Below, in pieces: positions 54,757 to 63,501 of a stretch of DNA of 64,000 nucleotides. The stretch is from Actinomadura latina NBRC 106108 (GTDB lineage: Bacteria; Actinomycetota; Actinomycetes; Streptosporangiales; Streptosporangiaceae). Every line of letters starts with the position of its first letter. Position 1 is the first letter of the stretch. Position numbers and translations under genes: made by a program. The notes below the pieces were generated by a model. The model did not search any database, was not told the DNA's origin, and saw only the letters and a list, made by a program, of their open reading frames with translations. The stretch covers positions 682,001 to 746,000 of the forward strand of contig NZ_BCQS01000005.1 in the NCBI RefSeq assembly GCF_001552195.1, given 5' to 3'.

Positions 54757-56418
54757 TCAGCGGATGACGTCGGCCTTCAGCTGCGCGGCGTTCGGCACCG
54801 CCGTGCCGGTCAGCGTCCGGGCGGACGCCTGCGACGGCGGAACCGGGTCACCGAGCTGCGGAACGTGCACCGTGCGCGGCCCCGGACGCTCTCCCCGCAG
54901 GAAGTAGGCGTCGAAGTACGCGTCCACCTCGGCGGACCCGCGGTGCACGATGCAGTGCGTCCGGTCGCCGTCCTGGACGACCAGGCGCGAGCCCTTGAGC
55001 CGGCGGTGCATGTCCAGCGCACCCTCGTACGGGGTGGCCGCGTCGGCGGTGGACTGGAACATCAGGATGTTGCGCGGCAGGTTCCGCGTGTGCCCGATGT
55101 TGATCGGCTTGCCGGCCTTCGCGCCCCAGAACAGGCACGGGGCGTTGAACCAGGCGTTGCTCCACGTCATGAACGGGTGCTTGCGGTCGATCCGCTCGTT
55201 GTCGCGCTGCCACTTGCGCCAGCTGAGCGGCCACTGGACGTCCGTGCACTCGGTGGCGAGGTACATCGCGGTGCCGTTGTCGTCGGACTCGCCGGTGGTC
55301 TGCCCACCGAACGTCCCGGCGAAGGTGGCGGTGTCGCCGGTCTTGTAGGCGGCGAGCCCGGCGGCGTAGCCGTGCCAGATGGCCTGGCTGCGGCGGTAGC
55401 CGGCGTTCAGCATGACGTCGGTCAGCTCGTCCGGCCCGACGGCGAGGGTCTGCCCGCTGTCCGGGTCGGTGTAGTAGACCGGCTTCTTCTTCAGCTTGCC
55501 GCGCAGGTCGTAGAAGAAGCCGCGCACCTGGCTCTGGGTCTTGCCCAGGTGGTACACCGAGTCGTACTTGGCGATCCAGCCGAAGTAGTACTCGATGTTC
55601 TTGTCGAACGCGACGTCCTGCTTGAGGTTGGCGTCGTACCAGACGTCCGACGGGCCGACGTTGCCGTCGAGCACCATCCGGTCGACGTTCTTCGGGTACA
55701 TGGTGGCGTAGGCCGACCCGAGGTAGGTGCCGTACGAGGCGCCGTAGTAGTCGATCTTGTCGTTGCCCAGCGCCTTGCGCATCGACTCGATGTCGTTCAC
55801 CGAGTCGATCGTCTTGACGTGGTTCAGCAACCCGATCTTGTCGCCCTCGGCGCAGTCGTCGGCGTAGCCCTTCGACTTCCTGAGCCAGGTGCTCACGGAC
55901 GCACGGTCACCGGTCCCGTAGTCGGGACGCGGCGCGTTCGCCCAGGTCGGGTCGCACTTGATCGCCGGAACGCTCATGCCGACGCCGCGCGGGTCGAACC
56001 CGATGACGTTGTAGGCGTCGCGCATCGGGGCGGAGTTCTGAGCGAACACGCGCGGCCCGAAGAGCGCACCGCCGCCGCCCGGTCCGCCCGGGTTGACGAT
56101 GATGTCGCCCTTGGCCGGGCCCTGGCCCGTGTGCGGCGTCTTGGTGAGCTGCAGGGTGATCTTCGTGCCGTTCGGCTTGGCGTAGTCCAGCGGCACCTTC
56201 AGCTCGGCGCACTCCACGATCTTGGAGACCGGGTACAGGCCGTCGTAGAAGTCGTGCACCGTCTGCACGAAGTCCGCGGGGCAGGCATGCCATTGCAGCG
56301 CGGCAGGGTCGAACCCTCCGGCCGTTCCGGCGGAGGGGCCCGCGGCCTGCGCGCTTGTGGCGCCGAGGCCGGTGAGACCGAGCCCGGCCACCGCGGCCAC
56401 GACAACGATCCTCTTCAC
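54757..56418 (-). CDS. Secreted alpha/beta-hydrolase, TAP-like (copy 3)
   Basis: A 553-residue paralogue. Signal peptide VKRIVVVAAVAGLGLTGLGA; oxyanion loop IVNPGGPGGGG; GFDPRGVGMSVPAI; nucleophile YGASYGTYLGSAYATMYPKN; Asp in LMFQSTADAATPYEGA; His in QDGDRTHCIV. It has an insertion relative to copy 2 near residue 340 (YYTDPDSGQTLAVGPDEL). GTG 56418 is chosen because AGGGGG lies eight bases upstream. It is independently terminated at 54695-54724 and carries the second copy of the 32-nt element upstream. Confidence 0.9.
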   Translation of the reverse strand: MKRIVVVAAVAGLGLTGLGATSAQAAGPSAGTAGGFDPAALQWHACPADFVQTVHDFYDGLYPVSKIVECAELKVPLDYAKPNGTKITLQLTKTPHTGQGPAKGDIIVNPGGPGGGGALFGPRVFAQNSAPMRDAYNVIGFDPRGVGMSVPAIKCDPTWANAPRPDYGTGDRASVSTWLRKSKGYADDCAEGDKIGLLNHVKTIDSVNDIESMRKALGNDKIDYYGASYGTYLGSAYATMYPKNVDRMVLDGNVGPSDVWYDANLKQDVAFDKNIEYYFGWIAKYDSVYHLGKTQSQVRGFFYDLRGKLKKKPVYYTDPDSGQTLAVGPDELTDVMLNAGYRRSQAIWHGYAAGLAAYKTGDTATFAGTFGGQTTGESDDNGTAMYLATECTDVQWPLSWRKWQRDNERIDRKHPFMTWSNAWFNAPCLFWGAKAGKPINIGHTRNLPRNILMFQSTADAATPYEGALDMHRRLKGSRLVVQDGDRTHCIVHRGSAEVDAYFDAYFLRGERPGPRTVHVPQLGDPVPPSQASARTLTGTAVPNAAQLKADVIR

Positions 56419-56528
56419 ATATCCCCCTAACGTGCTGACTCCGGTTGAGTCAGACATACGGGTAAATGACAGGAGATTGTGACTACTCTGCGGCGAGCGC
56501 CGACAGGGCCCATCGCAAGTGGATGCCG

Positions 56529-56560
56529 AATCGTGACAAGATCAACGGAACTTCGTGATA
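56529..56560. repeat. 32-nt duplicated element upstream of hydrolase copy 3
   Basis: Identical to 54611-54642, and preceded by the same TGGATGC word apart from one base. It lies 111 bases before the GTG of copy 3, comparable to the 143-base spacing in copy 2. Confidence 0.95.
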
Positions 56561-56592
56561 ACTCCGGACGTTCCGGACCCCGAGGGCATACG

Positions 56593-56622
56593 AAAAGGCC
56601 CCGGAATCGCTCCCGGGGCCTT
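56593..56622 (-). terminator. Intrinsic terminator of the dxr-ispG operon
   Basis: AAGGCCCCGG (56595-56604) pairs with CCGGGGCCTT (56613-56622) across an 8-nt loop. On the minus strand the stem is followed by a short T-run (TTTT). It lies 22 bases after the ispG stop codon. Confidence 0.8.
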
Positions 56623-56643
56623 CGGCGTGCTCAGGCGGATCGG

Positions 56644-57837
56644 TCAGACGACCACCACATCGGCGCCCGGCCCGGTCACCGAGCCGTCCTCGCCGATCTC
56701 GATGCCCATCTCCTCGCCGATGCGCATGGCCTCCTCGATCAGGGTCTCCACGATCTGCGCCTCGGGGACGGTCTTGATCACCTTGCCCTTGACGAAGATC
56801 TGGCCCTTGCCGTTGCCGGACGCCACGCCCAGGTCGGCCTCGCGGGCCTCACCGGGCCCGTTCACCACGCAGCCCATCACGGCGACGCGCAGCGGGACGG
56901 GGAAGTCCTTCAGCCCGGCCGTCACCTGCTCGGCCAGCGTGTACACGTCCACCTGCGCACGCCCGCAGGACGGGCACGACACGATCTCCAGGCCGCGCTT
57001 GCGCAGGCCGAGCGACTCCAGGATCGCGATGCCGACCTTGACCTCCTCGACCGGAGGCGCCGACAGCGACACCCGGATCGTGTCGCCGATCCCCTCGGCC
57101 AGCAGGGCGCCGAACGCCACCGCCGACTTGATCGTGCCCTGGAACGCGGGGCCGGCCTCGGTCACGCCCAGGTGCAGCGGGTAGTCGCAGGCGGCGGCGA
57201 GCCGCCGGTAGGCGTCGATCATCACGACCGGGTCGTTGTGCTTGACCGAGATCTTGATGTCGCGGAAGCCGTGCTCCTCGAACAGCGAGCACTCCCAGAG
57301 CGCCGACTCGACCAGCGCCTCGGGGGTGGCCTTGCCGTACTTCTCCAGCAGCCGCTTGTCCAGCGACCCGGCGTTCACCCCGATCCGGATCGGCACGCCC
57401 GCGTCCGCGGCGGCGCGCGCGATCTCGCCGACCTTGTCGTCGAACTTCTTGATGTTGCCGGGGTTCACCCGCACGGCCGCGCAGCCCGCCTCGATCGCCG
57501 CGAACACGTACTTGGGCTGGAAGTGGATGTCGGCGATGACGGGGATCGGCGACTTCCGCGCGATCGCCGGCAGCGCGTCGGCATCGTCCTGCGACGGTAC
57601 CGCGACCCGCACGATCTGGCAGCCGGACGCGGTCAGCTCCGCGATCTGCTGGAGCGTGGCGTTCACGTCGGCGGTGAGGGTGGTGGTCATGGACTGCACC
57701 GACACCGGCGCGTCGCCCCCGACCGGAACGGCCCCGACCATGATCTGCCGGGACTTGCGGCGGGGCGCGCTCGTACCCTGCGCCCCCTGCCCGTCGTCGT
57801 CGCCGCGGACATTAGGCATTCCCAGTGAAACGCTCAT
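56644..57837 (-). CDS. ispG: 4-hydroxy-3-methylbut-2-en-1-yl diphosphate synthase IspG
   Basis: A 397-residue iron-sulfur enzyme of the MEP isoprenoid pathway, converting MEcPP to HMBPP. It has the N-terminal TIM barrel ([20 protein letters not shown], then [20 protein letters not shown] and VRVNPGNIK) and the C-terminal cluster-binding motifs [11 protein letters not shown] (two Cys) and [18 protein letters not shown] (third Cys; catalytic Glu in PGEA). It follows the M50 protease and dxr on the same strand, so two MEP enzymes share a locus with a site-2 protease. Confidence 0.97.
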   Translation of the reverse strand: MSVSLGMPNVRGDDDGQGAQGTSAPRRKSRQIMVGAVPVGGDAPVSVQSMTTTLTADVNATLQQIAELTASGCQIVRVAVPSQDDADALPAIARKSPIPVIADIHFQPKYVFAAIEAGCAAVRVNPGNIKKFDDKVGEIARAAADAGVPIRIGVNAGSLDKRLLEKYGKATPEALVESALWECSLFEEHGFRDIKISVKHNDPVVMIDAYRRLAAACDYPLHLGVTEAGPAFQGTIKSAVAFGALLAEGIGDTIRVSLSAPPVEEVKVGIAILESLGLRKRGLEIVSCPSCGRAQVDVYTLAEQVTAGLKDFPVPLRVAVMGCVVNGPGEAREADLGVASGNGKGQIFVKGKVIKTVPEAQIVETLIEEAMRIGEEMGIEIGEDGSVTGPGADVVVV

Positions 57838-57954
57838 CCCTCTCCCTCATGCTTGCAGCCCCGTACAAAGCCTAAGCGCCCGGTGCCGCTGACGTGACGG
57901 CGCCCGGCCCCGAACAGCGCGGACCGGTCCGGCGCTCTCCGTGAAAACCTCATG

Positions 57955-59154
57955 TCACTTCGGCAGCTGGAGCGGATTGAACACGTCGGCCAGGATCAGC
58001 AGCACCCCGAATCCCACGAGCAGCAGGACGGCCAGATAGGTCAGGGGCAGCAGCTTCGTCATGTCGACCGTGCCCGGATCAGGGCGCCCCCGGATCCGGT
58101 TGACGCCGGCGCGCGCCCGCTCGTACGCGACGACGGCGAGGTGCCCGCCGTCCAGCGGCAGCAGGGGCAGGACGTTCAGCGCGCCGAGGAAGATGTTCAC
58201 CGACACGACCAGCGACAGGAACAGGGCGATCTTGTCCCGGGCCGTCTCGTTGGAGGAGAAGATCTGCCCCGACACCTCCGTCGCGCCGACCACGCTGCCG
58301 ACCTGGCCGCCGGGCGTGCTCTCCCGCTCGGGCGAGAACAGCTTCGGGATCGCGGTGGGCAGGTCGGCCGCGACCTTGCCGATGCCCTCGATCGTCCGGC
58401 CGATGCCGCCGGCGGCGAACGAGGCGGCGTCCACCGGCCCGGTCCGGTCGTACCCGCCGCCGGCGATCCTGGCGGAGACGCCGACGAAGGGGGCTCCGCC
58501 GACGTCCGCCAGCGTGATCGGCACCGTCACCTGCCGGGCGTCACCGGGCCGCCGCACCGCGACCTTGACCGTCTCCCCCGGTTCGGTGCCGCCGATCGCC
58601 GCGGTGAGGTCGTCCCAGTCGGAGACCGGCGCGCCGTTGAACGCGACGATGCGATCGCCCGCCCGCAAGCCCGCCCGCGCCGCCGGGGAGGGCGGACGGC
58701 CGCCGCCGCAGCCGTCCTGCATGGTGGCGGGCACGCAGGCCGAGACCTCGTCGATCGTGCTGGTCACCGTGCCGGGCCGCGGCACGCCGATCGTCATCGC
58801 CATCGCCATCAGCAGCACGAACGCGAACGCGAAGTTGGCGACGACGCCGGCCCCGATGACGACGGCGCGGCGGCCCGCGGGCTGCCGGTAGAACGCGCGG
58901 GGCCGGTCCGCCTCGGCGATCTCCTCCAGCGGCGTGTAGCCGACGATCTTGACGAAGCCGCCCAGCGGGATCGCCTTCACGCCGTACTCGGTCTCGCCCC
59001 GGCGGGTCGACCACAGGGTCGGGCCGAAGCCGACGAAGTACTGCGTGGCCTTCATCCCGAACCGCTTGGCGGTGAGCAGGTGCCCGCCCTCGTGGAGCAT
59101 CACCGACGCCAGCAGCGCGACGACGAACGCCACCGCGCCGAGGAAGAAGGCCAT
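57955..59154 (-). CDS. M50 site-2 protease (RseP/Rip1-like)
   Basis: A 399-residue intramembrane zinc protease. The catalytic motif HEGGH is in TM1 (VALLASVMLHEGGHLLTAKR, near residue 21); the third ligand motif is NVLPLLPLDGGHLAVV near 320. A PDZ domain (AGLRAGDRIVAFNGAPVSDW) lies between. This family cleaves anti-sigma factors and other membrane proteins in regulated proteolysis (Rip1 of mycobacteria). It lies between dxr and ispG, as in other actinomycetes. The substrate here is unknown. Confidence 0.95.
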   Translation of the reverse strand: MAFFLGAVAFVVALLASVMLHEGGHLLTAKRFGMKATQYFVGFGPTLWSTRRGETEYGVKAIPLGGFVKIVGYTPLEEIAEADRPRAFYRQPAGRRAVVIGAGVVANFAFAFVLLMAMAMTIGVPRPGTVTSTIDEVSACVPATMQDGCGGGRPPSPAARAGLRAGDRIVAFNGAPVSDWDDLTAAIGGTEPGETVKVAVRRPGDARQVTVPITLADVGGAPFVGVSARIAGGGYDRTGPVDAASFAAGGIGRTIEGIGKVAADLPTAIPKLFSPERESTPGGQVGSVVGATEVSGQIFSSNETARDKIALFLSLVVSVNIFLGALNVLPLLPLDGGHLAVVAYERARAGVNRIRGRPDPGTVDMTKLLPLTYLAVLLLVGFGVLLILADVFNPLQLPK

Positions 59155-59193
59155 CCGGGTCCCCTCGGGCTCGTTCCCGGGGGTTCCCGGGGG

Positions 59194-60420
59194 TCAGTCG
59201 GTTCCGGTCAGTTCCCTGCTCCTGGCCCGCGCCCACCCGTCGGCGGCGAGGACGTCGTCCAGCGTCAGCTTCCCGGGCGTGCCCGAGCCGTGCTCCTCCA
59301 CTACCCGCGCGACCGTGTCGACTATCCCGAGGAACGGAAGCCGTCCCGCGCGGAACGCGTCGACACATTCCTCGTTCGCGGCGTTGTAAACGGCCGGCAC
59401 GGTCCCGCCCAGCTCACCGGCGTGGCGGGCGAGCGCGACGGCGGGGAACGCCTCGTCGTCGAGCGGGAAGAGCTCCCACGTGTGCGCTCTGGTCCAGTCG
59501 ACGCCCGGGGCGGCGTCCGGGACGCGGTCGGGCCAGTCGATGCCGAGCGCGATCGGCAGCCGCATGTCGGGCGGGCTCGCCTGCGCGAGCGTGGCGCCGT
59601 CGGTGAACTCCACCATCGAGTGGATGACCGACTGCGGGTGGACCATGACGCCGATGCGGTCCATCGGGACGTCGTAGAGCAGGTGCGCCTCGATGACCTC
59701 CATGCCCTTGTTGACCAGCGTCGCGGAGTTGATGGTGATGACCGGGCCCATGTCCCACGTCGGGTGGTTCATCGCCTGCTCGGGCGTGACCTCGGCCAGC
59801 TCGGCGCGGCTCCGGCCGCGGAACGGGCCGCCGCTCGCGGTCAGCACGAGCCGCCGCACCTCCTCGGCGCGGCCGCCGCGCAGGCACTGGGCGAGCGCCG
59901 AGTGCTCGGAGTCGACCGGGACGATCTGCCCGGGCCGCGCCCGCTCCTTGACCAGCGGGCCGCCGACGATGAGCGACTCCTTGTTGGCGAGGGCGAGGGT
60001 GCGGCCGGCGTCCAGCGCGGCCAGCGTCGAGGCGAGGCCGAGCGCGCCGGTCACCCCGTTCAGCACGACGTCGCACCGCCACGCGGCGACCTCGGCGACC
60101 GCGTCCGGGCCGGCGATGATCTTCGGGATGGCGAAGTCGCCGGAGGCGTAGCCCCGCCGCTTGGCCTCGGCGTAGAACGCGAGCTGCAGCTCCTGCGCGG
60201 CGGACGCCTTGGCCACCGCGACGACCTCCGGCGCGAACTCCAGCGCCTGCGCGGCCAGCAGGCCGACCCGGCCGCCGCCCGCCGCGAGCCCGGCCACCCG
60301 GAACCTGCCGGGGTTGCGCCGGATCACGTCCAGCGCCTGGGTGCCGATCGAGCCGGTGGAGCCGAGGACGACCACCTCGCGTGGGGACGAGTTCGAGGCG
60401 TCGGTGCTTGAAGGAGACAT
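59194..60420 (-). CDS. dxr: 1-deoxy-D-xylulose 5-phosphate reductoisomerase
   Basis: A 408-residue NADPH-dependent enzyme that forms MEP, the first committed step of the MEP pathway. NADPH loop [20 protein letters not shown] near residue 18, [16 protein letters not shown] near 135, the metal site [14 protein letters not shown] near 158 and the loop [11 protein letters not shown]-terminal [18 protein letters not shown] 60420 is chosen over the overlapping GTG immediately before it. It heads the dxr-protease-ispG transcript. Confidence 0.97.
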   Translation of the reverse strand: MSPSSTDASNSSPREVVVLGSTGSIGTQALDVIRRNPGRFRVAGLAAGGGRVGLLAAQALEFAPEVVAVAKASAAQELQLAFYAEAKRRGYASGDFAIPKIIAGPDAVAEVAAWRCDVVLNGVTGALGLASTLAALDAGRTLALANKESLIVGGPLVKERARPGQIVPVDSEHSALAQCLRGGRAEEVRRLVLTASGGPFRGRSRAELAEVTPEQAMNHPTWDMGPVITINSATLVNKGMEVIEAHLLYDVPMDRIGVMVHPQSVIHSMVEFTDGATLAQASPPDMRLPIALGIDWPDRVPDAAPGVDWTRAHTWELFPLDDEAFPAVALARHAGELGGTVPAVYNAANEECVDAFRAGRLPFLGIVDTVARVVEEHGSGTPGKLTLDDVLAADGWARARSRELTGTD

Positions 60421-60521
60421 CACAGCCCCATTCTCGGGCATCCGCCCGTCCAGGTCTCCCCCGCGTCGCGGGCGCGCCGCGCCCGCCCGTTCCTCATCCA
60501 GGTCCGCGGCGTTCCGGCCCG

Positions 60522-61565
60522 TCAGCGGGCGAGCGGCAGGCGGAGCACCAGGCGGGCGCCGTAGGTGCCGTTGGCGACGTACAGGGTCCCGCCGTGGGCG
60601 ATGGCGATCTGCCGCGCGATCGGGAGGCCGAGGCCGCTGCCGCCCTTGTCCCGGCTGCGGGCCGCGTCGAGCCGGGCGAACCGCTCGAAGACGCGGTCGC
60701 GGGCGTCCGGCGGGATGCCCGGGCCGTCGTCGTGCACCTCGACGACGGCCTCCTCGCCCGCGGCGCGGACCCGGACCTCGATGTGCGCGACGGCGTAGCG
60801 CTCGGCGTTGGAGAGCAGGTTGAACAGGACGCGGCCGAGACGCGACCGGTTGCCCATGACCATGATCTCCGGCTCGGCCTTGACGTCCACCGGGACGGAC
60901 GAGATCCGTTCGGCGACCTCGGACTCCACCAGCGCCCCGAGGTCCAGGCGCCGGCGCTCCGGCAGGTCCCCGGAGTCGAGGCGGGCGAGGACGAAGAGGT
61001 CCTCGACGATCCGGTGCAGGCGTTCGACGTCGTCCAGCGCATGCCGCAGGTTGTCGTCGAGGTCGCCGTCCTCGGGGTCGTCGATGGCCAGCTCGATCCG
61101 GGTCCGCAGGCCGGCGAGCGGGGTGCGGAGCTCGTGCGAGGCGTCGGCGATGAACGCCCGCCGCTGCGCGGCCGAGACCTCCAGCCGGTCGAGCAGCAGG
61201 TTGACGCGGCCGGCGAGCCGCTCCACGTCGTCGCCGGTGGCCGGGACGCCGACGCGGGAGCCCGGCCCGGCCTCGGCCGCGGTGATCAGCTCCGCTCTGA
61301 GCCGCTCCAGCGGCCGCAGCGTCCGGGACACGGCGCGCCGGACGCGCCACCAGGTGAGCGCAGCGACGGCGGCGGCGAGCAGGGCCATGACCGTCGCGAC
61401 CACGCCGGTGGAGGTGTCCGCGAGCAGCAGCACGACGGCCGCGGCGGCCACCGCGGCTACCGGCAGGCAGGCGAGTGCGGTGAGCTCCTTCAGCGTCACG
61501 CGCGCCCGTGCGGAGCGGAGCCTGTGCGGCCGGACGTGCGGCGTACCAGCGTTCCGGGCCGACAT
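60522..61565 (-). CDS. Orphan sensor histidine kinase
   Basis: A 347-residue kinase with two adjacent TM helices near residues 28-70 ([20 protein letters not shown] and onward) and almost no extracellular domain, then HAMP, HisKA with His in [20 protein letters not shown] (near 143), N-box [13 protein letters not shown] and G-boxes [10 protein letters not shown] and [18 protein letters not shown]. No response-regulator gene is adjacent. GAAAGGAA precedes ATG 61565. It sits just upstream of dxr on the same strand, with about 100 bases between. Confidence 0.9.
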   Translation of the reverse strand: MSARNAGTPHVRPHRLRSARARVTLKELTALACLPVAAVAAAAVVLLLADTSTGVVATVMALLAAAVAALTWWRVRRAVSRTLRPLERLRAELITAAEAGPGSRVGVPATGDDVERLAGRVNLLLDRLEVSAAQRRAFIADASHELRTPLAGLRTRIELAIDDPEDGDLDDNLRHALDDVERLHRIVEDLFVLARLDSGDLPERRRLDLGALVESEVAERISSVPVDVKAEPEIMVMGNRSRLGRVLFNLLSNAERYAVAHIEVRVRAAGEEAVVEVHDDGPGIPPDARDRVFERFARLDAARSRDKGGSGLGLPIARQIAIAHGGTLYVANGTYGARLVLRLPLAR

Positions 61566-61818
61566 GGTTCCTTTCTACGTACATCTCCCCCAAAAGCGGG
61601 CAAAGCACCCAACGGACGATCGCATAGCCCTGGTCTGCGAACGCCCTGGTCGGAGCGAGTCCGGTGGCCGGGAAGGGCGCGCATAGCCGGTCTGCTCATG
61701 GATGGAGAACCGACACGGGAGCCTTTGCCGGTCTTTGCACGTTCGGTAACAGTGGCAACACCCTGCCCCGCCTATAAAGGAGTCACGTGTAAGGCGACTC
61801 CCGCCAGGGGGATGGAAC

Positions 61819-62205
61819 ATGGGCCAGACAGGCGAGCCGACGGTGGACCCGGGCGGGCTGAGCGCAGCCCAGCTCCTGGGCGACGCCTGCGTCGTCTGCC
61901 GCAAGAGATGGCCCCGGCCGCGCGTCCGCGTCGGCCGCCTGCCGGACTCATCCGGGGTTTTCGCGTGCGACGACTGCGCACCCGCCCCGCCGGCACCCCG
62001 CCCGCGGCGGGGCCCACGCGAGTCGCCCGCGGACGCCGGACGTCCGGCCGGGGAGCCGGCGCCGGCGAGGGCGGCGGGCCTGGAGTCCGTCGTCGTGGAG
62101 GTCTCTCCAGGGAGAAGGGTGACCCGGGCGTTCGGGGGGAAGCCCGGGACCACCCGGCAGGCGCGCCCGGCTGGGGGCGGCCGGGCGCGCCGGAGAGACC
62201 TCTGA
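61819..62205 (+). CDS. Small zinc-binding hypothetical protein
   Basis: A 128-residue protein. Two Cys pairs (GDACVVCRKRWPRPRVRVG near residues 20-40 and FACDDCAP near 53) form a probable zinc site. The rest is Arg/Pro/Ala-rich and probably disordered. The last 35 codons lie within a predicted stable RNA structure. A TATAAA sits 46 bases upstream of the ATG. I do not recognise a functional family; it may bind nucleic acid. Confidence 0.65.
   Translation: MGQTGEPTVDPGGLSAAQLLGDACVVCRKRWPRPRVRVGRLPDSSGVFACDDCAPAPPAPRPRRGPRESPADAGRPAGEPAPARAAGLESVVVEVSPGRRVTRAFGGKPGTTRQARPAGGGRARRRDL
62098..62202 (+). other. Multi-stem RNA structure at the end of the zinc-protein gene
   Basis: GAGGTCTCTCC (62098-62108) pairs exactly with GGAGAGACCTC (62192-62202), closing a 105-base domain. 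Inside are CCCGGGC/GCCCGGG (62123-62129 with 62142-62148) and GGCGCGCCCGGC/GCCGGGCGCGCC (62160-62171 with 62180-62191). The last stem abuts the closing stem. This could be a large terminator or a structured RNA. Confidence 0.6.
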
Positions 62206-62210
62206 CCCCC

Positions 62211-62244
62211 CTAGTACTCCATGCCTACTAGTACTCCATGCCTA
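62211..62244. repeat. Tandem 17-bp duplication across a stop codon
   Basis: CTAGTACTCCATGCCTA occurs twice in direct tandem (62211-62227, 62228-62244). The stop codon of the minus-strand PotD-like gene (62242-62244) lies at the edge of the second copy. Confidence 0.95.
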
Positions 62245-63501
62245 GGGCCTGGCCTGCGGCTTCACCGACTGCGGGCGGGTCGCCTCGAGCCAGACCTTCG
62301 TCCACTCCGCGTAGTCGGTGCAATCGTTCTTCTTCGACCCGCCGCCGCACGCCTTCGCCGGTCCGTGCGCGAAGATGATCTTGCTGAGGTAGTTCCGGTC
62401 GCCGACGTGGTAGGCGGCGCAGAAGCCGGACCGGAGCCGGTCGCCCGAGCACGCCTGCGGGTTGGCGGGCGCCACCCCGGTCCACTCGGCGACCTGCTGC
62501 TGGACGTCCGGCGACGCCGTCCACTGCAGCCACTGGTACATGCAGTTCGGGTGCTGGGCGCGGGCGCCGATCATCCACGCGTCCATCCAGCCGGTCACGC
62601 CCTCGGCCGGGATGACGCCGCGGACGGGCCTGCCCGCGCGGTTCAGCACGTCCACCTGGTAGGGCCACGCCTGGCCCAGCACGGCGCGCCCGCCCGCGAA
62701 GGCGCTGATCGCGTCGGCCGGGATCTCCCAGTACTCCCCGACATGCGGACGCTGCTTCGCCAGCACGCGCCCGGCGGCGCCGAGCTGCTTCGGGGTCAGC
62801 GCGTACGGGTCGCGGATCTTGAGCTTGCGCTCCCTGCCCTTGAGGTAGAGCGCGGCCTCGGCGATCGCCAGCGGGCTGTCGCGCATGACGATCCTGCCGG
62901 AGTAGCGGCGGGCCTGGGCGGGATCGAAGATCGCGGCCCAGCCGGCCGGCGGCGGGACGGTCCGCGTGTCGTACATGAGCAGGTTGGCGCCCCACACGTA
63001 CGGGATGCCGTAGTGCTTGCCGTCGCGCTCCAGCAGCCCGCGGAGCTTCGGCTCCAGCTTCTTGTAGCCGTCCACCAGGTCGGTGTTGACCGGGACGACC
63101 TGCCGCTCGGCGACGAGCCGGCCGGCGACCTCCGGCGGCGCGGCGACCCCGTCGTAGCGGCGGTCCCGGTCGCGCATGAGGCCGGCCATCTCGTCGGGCG
63201 TCTTGGCGACCTTCAGGCCGACCTTGCAGCCGGTGCGCTCCTGGAAGGGAGTGACCCAGTCGACGCGCGGGTCGGTGGCGCCGCTCTCGATGGCGCCCGG
63301 CATCGTGACGAGGTTGAGCATCCCCTCGCCGGGGCCGAGGGTGGTCGCCACCTTGGCCGCGGCGACCGGCCCGCCGCCGTCCTCGCTGCAGCCCGCGACG
63401 CCCGCCGCGGCGACCGCCGCGGCAGCCAGCAGCGCCCCGGCCGCCTTGCCGCGGGTCACCCTGCCCCGTGGCCCGCGAAGAAGTGTGGCCGTCCGCCGCA
63501 T
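62242..63501 (-). CDS. PotD-like extracellular solute-binding lipoprotein
   Basis: A 419-residue binding protein. A basic N-terminus (MRRTATLLRGPRGRVTRGKA) and hydrophobic segment end in the lipobox VAGC. The fold resembles spermidine/putrescine-type binding proteins: VTPFQERTGCKVGLKVAKTP, YGIPYVWGANLLMYDTRTVP, then AVLGQAWPYQVDVLNRAGRP and GWMDAWMIGARAQHPNCMYQ. The C-terminus has extra Cys residues (about four) that could form disulfides. GGGAGCGAC precedes ATG 63501. No permease or ATPase gene is adjacent in the window. Confidence 0.85.
   Translation of the reverse strand: MRRTATLLRGPRGRVTRGKAAGALLAAAAVAAAGVAGCSEDGGGPVAAAKVATTLGPGEGMLNLVTMPGAIESGATDPRVDWVTPFQERTGCKVGLKVAKTPDEMAGLMRDRDRRYDGVAAPPEVAGRLVAERQVVPVNTDLVDGYKKLEPKLRGLLERDGKHYGIPYVWGANLLMYDTRTVPPPAGWAAIFDPAQARRYSGRIVMRDSPLAIAEAALYLKGRERKLKIRDPYALTPKQLGAAGRVLAKQRPHVGEYWEIPADAISAFAGGRAVLGQAWPYQVDVLNRAGRPVRGVIPAEGVTGWMDAWMIGARAQHPNCMYQWLQWTASPDVQQQVAEWTGVAPANPQACSGDRLRSGFCAAYHVGDRNYLSKIIFAHGPAKACGGGSKKNDCTDYAEWTKVWLEATRPQSVKPQARP

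Noticed and set aside
57952..60411. 819-codon plus-strand frame over the M50 protease and dxr
   Set aside because: Antisense shadow of two well-known enzymes.
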